This document shows, piece after piece, positions 61,352 through 64,000 of a stretch of 64,000 bases of DNA. The position numbers and the translations under genes were made by a program. Within the stretch, counting starts at the first letter, position 1, and each line of letters begins with the position of its first letter. The notes under the pieces are model-generated. The model did not search any database. It had not been told where the DNA came from and worked only from the letters and a program-made list of their open reading frames with translations. Source of the stretch: Hymenobacter nitidus (GTDB taxonomy: Bacteria > Bacteroidota > Bacteroidia > Cytophagales > Hymenobacteraceae). The stretch covers positions 186,001-250,000 of the forward strand of contig NZ_JAJADQ010000004.1 in the NCBI RefSeq assembly GCF_020447315.1. The letters run 5' to 3'.

Positions 61352-63379
61352 ATGCGTCGTTTCTGGTTTTGCTTTCTCCTGTTGCCCTTACTGCTGAGCG
61401 CAACCTCCTTATTTGCGCAGTCAGCTGGTTTTATCCCCGATGAAAACGCCTGGTACGGCGTAGTGGCCCGCGGTAGCGGCCGCTCGCTGGACATAGCCGG
61501 GGCATCACCGGAAGCGGGTAGCGGAGCAGTACAGTGGGAGTTTACGCACGCTTCCAGCCAGCAGTGGCGGTTTGTGCGCGTCACGCCGGGCGGCGAGTAT
61601 TTTCGCCTGGAAGCCAAGCACAGCAGCAAGTGTCTGACAGTAGAAAAGCCCGACGAAAACGCCCCGCTGGCCCAGCGGCCCTGGTCGGGCAGCTTGTATC
61701 AGCAGTGGAAGCTGGTGCCCGCCGGCCCGATTGGCAGCTACGAGCTCGTGAACCGGGGTAATGAAAAATGCGCCGCCGTGGCCTCCTCCGATAAGTTTAA
61801 CGGGACGCCCATTGTCGCGCAGCGCCCGGCCAACCGGGCTACGCAGCAGTGGCGCCTGTTCAAGCTGCGGCTGAACCTGGACCCAAGCCAGCCCGGCTTC
61901 GGGCCCGCCGAGCCTCTTACTGGCCTGAACACGCCGGGCAATGAGCTGCACCCCGTACTCACGCCCGACGGCAAAACGATGTATCTGTCCCGCACCAAAT
62001 ATGTGGGCAACACGGAAGGCAATACCGATTCGGGAGATATCTGGGTCAGCCAGTCGGCCGATGGGCAGAGCTGGGCCCCAGCCGTACGCCTGGACGCCCT
62101 CAACACGCGCCAAAACAATGGCGTCATGTCGGTAGTGGGGCCGCAGGGCAACCTGCTGCTTGTGCGGGGCCTGTATGAGCGCGACGGCAGCTTCCGGGAC
62201 GAGGGGGCTTCTCTGATACCCCGGGAAAGTAGCGCCAAAGGCAAGGCCGCCCGGCCCGAGCCGCTGGATATCGTGAACTACTACTCGGCCGGAGCGGCTA
62301 CGACCTTTTTCATGTCGGCCGACCAGAAGGTGCTGCTGCTGTCGCTGGAGCGCGGCGACTCGTTTGGGGGCAACGACCTTTACGTGAGCCGGGCGCTGAC
62401 CAACGGCTCCTGGAGTGAGCCCCAGAGCCTGGGTGGCGTGCTGAACTCGCCCGGCTTTGAGTTTGCGCCCTGGCTGGCTCCGGATGGCCGCACGCTTTAT
62501 TTCGCCTCCTATGGGCACGCCGGCTACGGCAGCGCCGATATTTTCGTGAGCACCCGGCTCGATGACAGCTGGGGTAAGTGGAGTGAGCCCCGCAATCTGG
62601 GCCCGACCCTGAACGGGCCGGGCTTTGATGCGTACTTTATGCTTAGCGCCGATGGCAAGCAGGCCTATTACGCCGCCTCCCGCACCCCCAACGGCCCCGC
62701 CGATTTGTTCCGCACTGCTGCCAGCGGCGTGGCCCCCGCCGATACCGTGCGCCCGGCTACGCCCACGATGGCCCAACGCATACTGCTGACCGGCAAAGTG
62801 CTGAATGCCAAAACCCGGACGCCTGTGAAGGCGGAAGTGAAGGCCATCCGGCTGGATAACGACATTGTTTTCAATGCTACGCTGCGCACCGATGCCAGCG
62901 GGATTTTCCAGTTTTCCTTGCCCACTGGCAGCTACCGGCTGTCGGCGGCCAGCACCGGATTTCTTACCAGCACCGACACGGTACGCATGATGGCTGCCCT
63001 CACGCGGGAGCTGCTGGTGGTGCCGGCCGAAGTAGGCGCCAAGCTCGAATTGCCGACTCTTATTTTTGCCCAGGGCAAATTCACGCTGCTGCCGGCTTCG
63101 TATGCCGAGTTGAACCGGCTGGCCCGTACCCTGACCGACAACCCCACCGTGGCTATCCGGCTGGAAGGCCACACCGACAACCAGGGCCGGGCTGACTTGA
63201 ATCAAAAGCTGTCGGAAGACCGGGTGCAGGAAGTGAAGCGCTACCTCGTAACGCGCGGCATTGGGGAGGCCCGCATCAGCACCGTGGGCTACGGAGGCAG
63301 CAAGCCCCGGGCCAGCAACGACAAAGAAGAAACCCGCAAGCTGAACCGGCGCGTCGAGTTTACGATAACCAAACAGTAG
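61352..63379 (+). CDS. RICIN-PD40-OmpA outer-membrane protein
   Basis: The product is 675 aa with a signal peptide (FCFLLLPLLLSATSLFAQ). Residues about 30-170 are a ricin-type lectin region with repeated QQW motifs (SSQQWRF, YQQWKLV, TQQWRLF). About 190-460 hold WD40-like PD40 repeats (LTPDGKTMYLSR, LAPDGRTLYFAS, LSADGKQAYYAA). About 475-555 is a carboxypeptidase-regulatory-like domain. The OmpA C-terminal domain ends it (RLEGHTDNQGRADLNQKLSEDR). The OmpA part should bind peptidoglycan and the lectin part a glycan. Confidence 0.88.
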   Translation: MRRFWFCFLLLPLLLSATSLFAQSAGFIPDENAWYGVVARGSGRSLDIAGASPEAGSGAVQWEFTHASSQQWRFVRVTPGGEYFRLEAKHSSKCLTVEKPDENAPLAQRPWSGSLYQQWKLVPAGPIGSYELVNRGNEKCAAVASSDKFNGTPIVAQRPANRATQQWRLFKLRLNLDPSQPGFGPAEPLTGLNTPGNELHPVLTPDGKTMYLSRTKYVGNTEGNTDSGDIWVSQSADGQSWAPAVRLDALNTRQNNGVMSVVGPQGNLLLVRGLYERDGSFRDEGASLIPRESSAKGKAARPEPLDIVNYYSAGAATTFFMSADQKVLLLSLERGDSFGGNDLYVSRALTNGSWSEPQSLGGVLNSPGFEFAPWLAPDGRTLYFASYGHAGYGSADIFVSTRLDDSWGKWSEPRNLGPTLNGPGFDAYFMLSADGKQAYYAASRTPNGPADLFRTAASGVAPADTVRPATPTMAQRILLTGKVLNAKTRTPVKAEVKAIRLDNDIVFNATLRTDASGIFQFSLPTGSYRLSAASTGFLTSTDTVRMMAALTRELLVVPAEVGAKLELPTLIFAQGKFTLLPASYAELNRLARTLTDNPTVAIRLEGHTDNQGRADLNQKLSEDRVQEVKRYLVTRGIGEARISTVGYGGSKPRASNDKEETRKLNRRVEFTITKQ

Positions 63380-63452
63380 CGCTCTGCGAATAGAGGCTGG
63401 CGTACTGGTGCCCTGACTGCCCATCGCCTTACCGCTTCGTTTTTCTTCTGCT

Positions 63453-64000
63453 ATGAAAGCTACCATTCTGCGCCAGATTGACCTTCCCAAGCTGCCCTCG
63501 GCCTCGGGCATCGAAATCGTGGGCGACACGGCCTATATTATCGGCGACGACTCACCGTTTCTCTACAGCTTCGCGGCCCAGTCGTTGGTAGCGGGGGCCA
63601 CCATGACGCTGTTTGAGACGGCGCATTTCAGCTCCGGGCGCATTCCTAAAGACCGCAAGCCCGATCTGGAATGCCTGACGGCCATACCCTCGGGTAGCGG
63701 CGAAACGGGCTTGCTGGTGCTGGGCTCGGGGGCCACAGCGGCACGGGAGCAGGGTTTCTGGGTGGCGCTACCCGCCGGGCCGGGCTCAGCTACGGTGCAG
63801 CCCGTGTCCTTGAGCCGCCTGTATGCGGCGTTGCGTCAGAAGCTACCCGCTGGGGTAGTGCTGAATCTGGAGGCGGCGGCGGCCACGGCCACCGAGCTGC
63901 TGCTGTTTCAGCGGACAGTGGGCTCTACGGGAGGCAACATTGTGTTTCGGCTGCCGCTGCTGGTCACGCTCGACGCTCTGCGCCACCAGGGAGCAGTGCC
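63453..64000 (+). CDS. Uncharacterised protein, cut by the window end (possibly DUF6929)
   Basis: Only the first 182 codons are in the window; the frame is open to the last base. It begins with MKATILRQIDLPKLPSASG and continues with EIVGDTAYIIGDDSPFLYSF, then DRKPDLECLTAIPSG. There is no signal peptide. Repeating strand patterns suggest a beta-propeller. I think of the DUF6929 family found in Hymenobacter, but this is from memory and not certain. It starts 73 nt after the OmpA-like gene. Confidence 0.65.
   Translation, partial: MKATILRQIDLPKLPSASGIEIVGDTAYIIGDDSPFLYSFAAQSLVAGATMTLFETAHFSSGRIPKDRKPDLECLTAIPSGSGETGLLVLGSGATAAREQGFWVALPAGPGSATVQPVSLSRLYAALRQKLPAGVVLNLEAAAATATELLLFQRTVGSTGGNIVFRLPLLVTLDALRHQGAV

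Overview
The window looks like a chromosomal segment of a GC-rich Bacteroidetes bacterium. Hymenobacter or a close relative (Cytophagales) is the best guess from protein flavour, not from a database search. Supporting signs are the Bacteroidetes-type promoter element TAnnTTTG just upstream of many starts, a SusC-like TonB receptor paired with a DUF4249 lipoprotein, S9B dipeptidyl peptidase, secreted amidohydrolase-fold proteins, an OmpA/PD40 protein, and many Bacteroidetes-type small lipoproteins. No rRNA, tRNA, CRISPR array, transposase or phage gene was recognised. The segment is mostly core chromosome with short accessory insertions.

Layout. 1-9.8 kb: dipeptidyl peptidase, clpS, recR, a glycosyltransferase fused to a degenerate sugar-phosphotransferase, aspartate aminotransferase, heptose-7-P kinase, hemE. 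9.8-24 kb: an AT-rich lipoprotein gene, galT, marC, purE, a membrane EEP phosphatase-like protein, a FAD monooxygenase, dnaK, then a minus-strand run of rluE-like synthase, alpha/beta hydrolase and an orphan immunity protein (Imm53-like), a lipoprotein and a large VWA membrane protein. 24-38.8 kb: YiiX-like hydrolase and an adaptor protein, fabG divergent from a geranylgeranyl-reductase-like flavoprotein, two paralogous TPR proteins, lpdA, an EamA exporter divergent from rarA, sppA, purine nucleoside phosphorylase. 38.8-52 kb: DUF4249/TonB pair, thioredoxin, HNH nuclease, an uncharacterised protein, an sbcD - small ORF - sbcC operon, and a metallo-beta-lactamase/double-rhodanese sulfur protein. 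52-64 kb: a secreted protein with an internal duplication, amino acid permease, DUF2945, two amidohydrolase-fold genes, a LuxR-type response regulator, a RICIN-PD40-OmpA protein and a gene cut by the window end.

The genes do not form one large pathway. Functional groups are DNA repair and replication (recR, rarA, sbcCD, HNH), protein quality control (clpS, dnaK, sppA, S9 peptidase), central metabolism (hemE, purE, punA, galT, lpdA, aspartate aminotransferase, fabG) and envelope functions.

The most unusual signal lies between genes. Several families of palindromic elements occur in this window: a nested-hairpin element in three copies, a four-half-site palindrome in two copies, a CAGTAGCGCGAA-bounded element in two copies, and single large inverted repeats. 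The best candidate for an undescribed protein partnership is the small conserved-looking ORF embedded between sbcD and sbcC. No complete novel system could be demonstrated from sequence alone.
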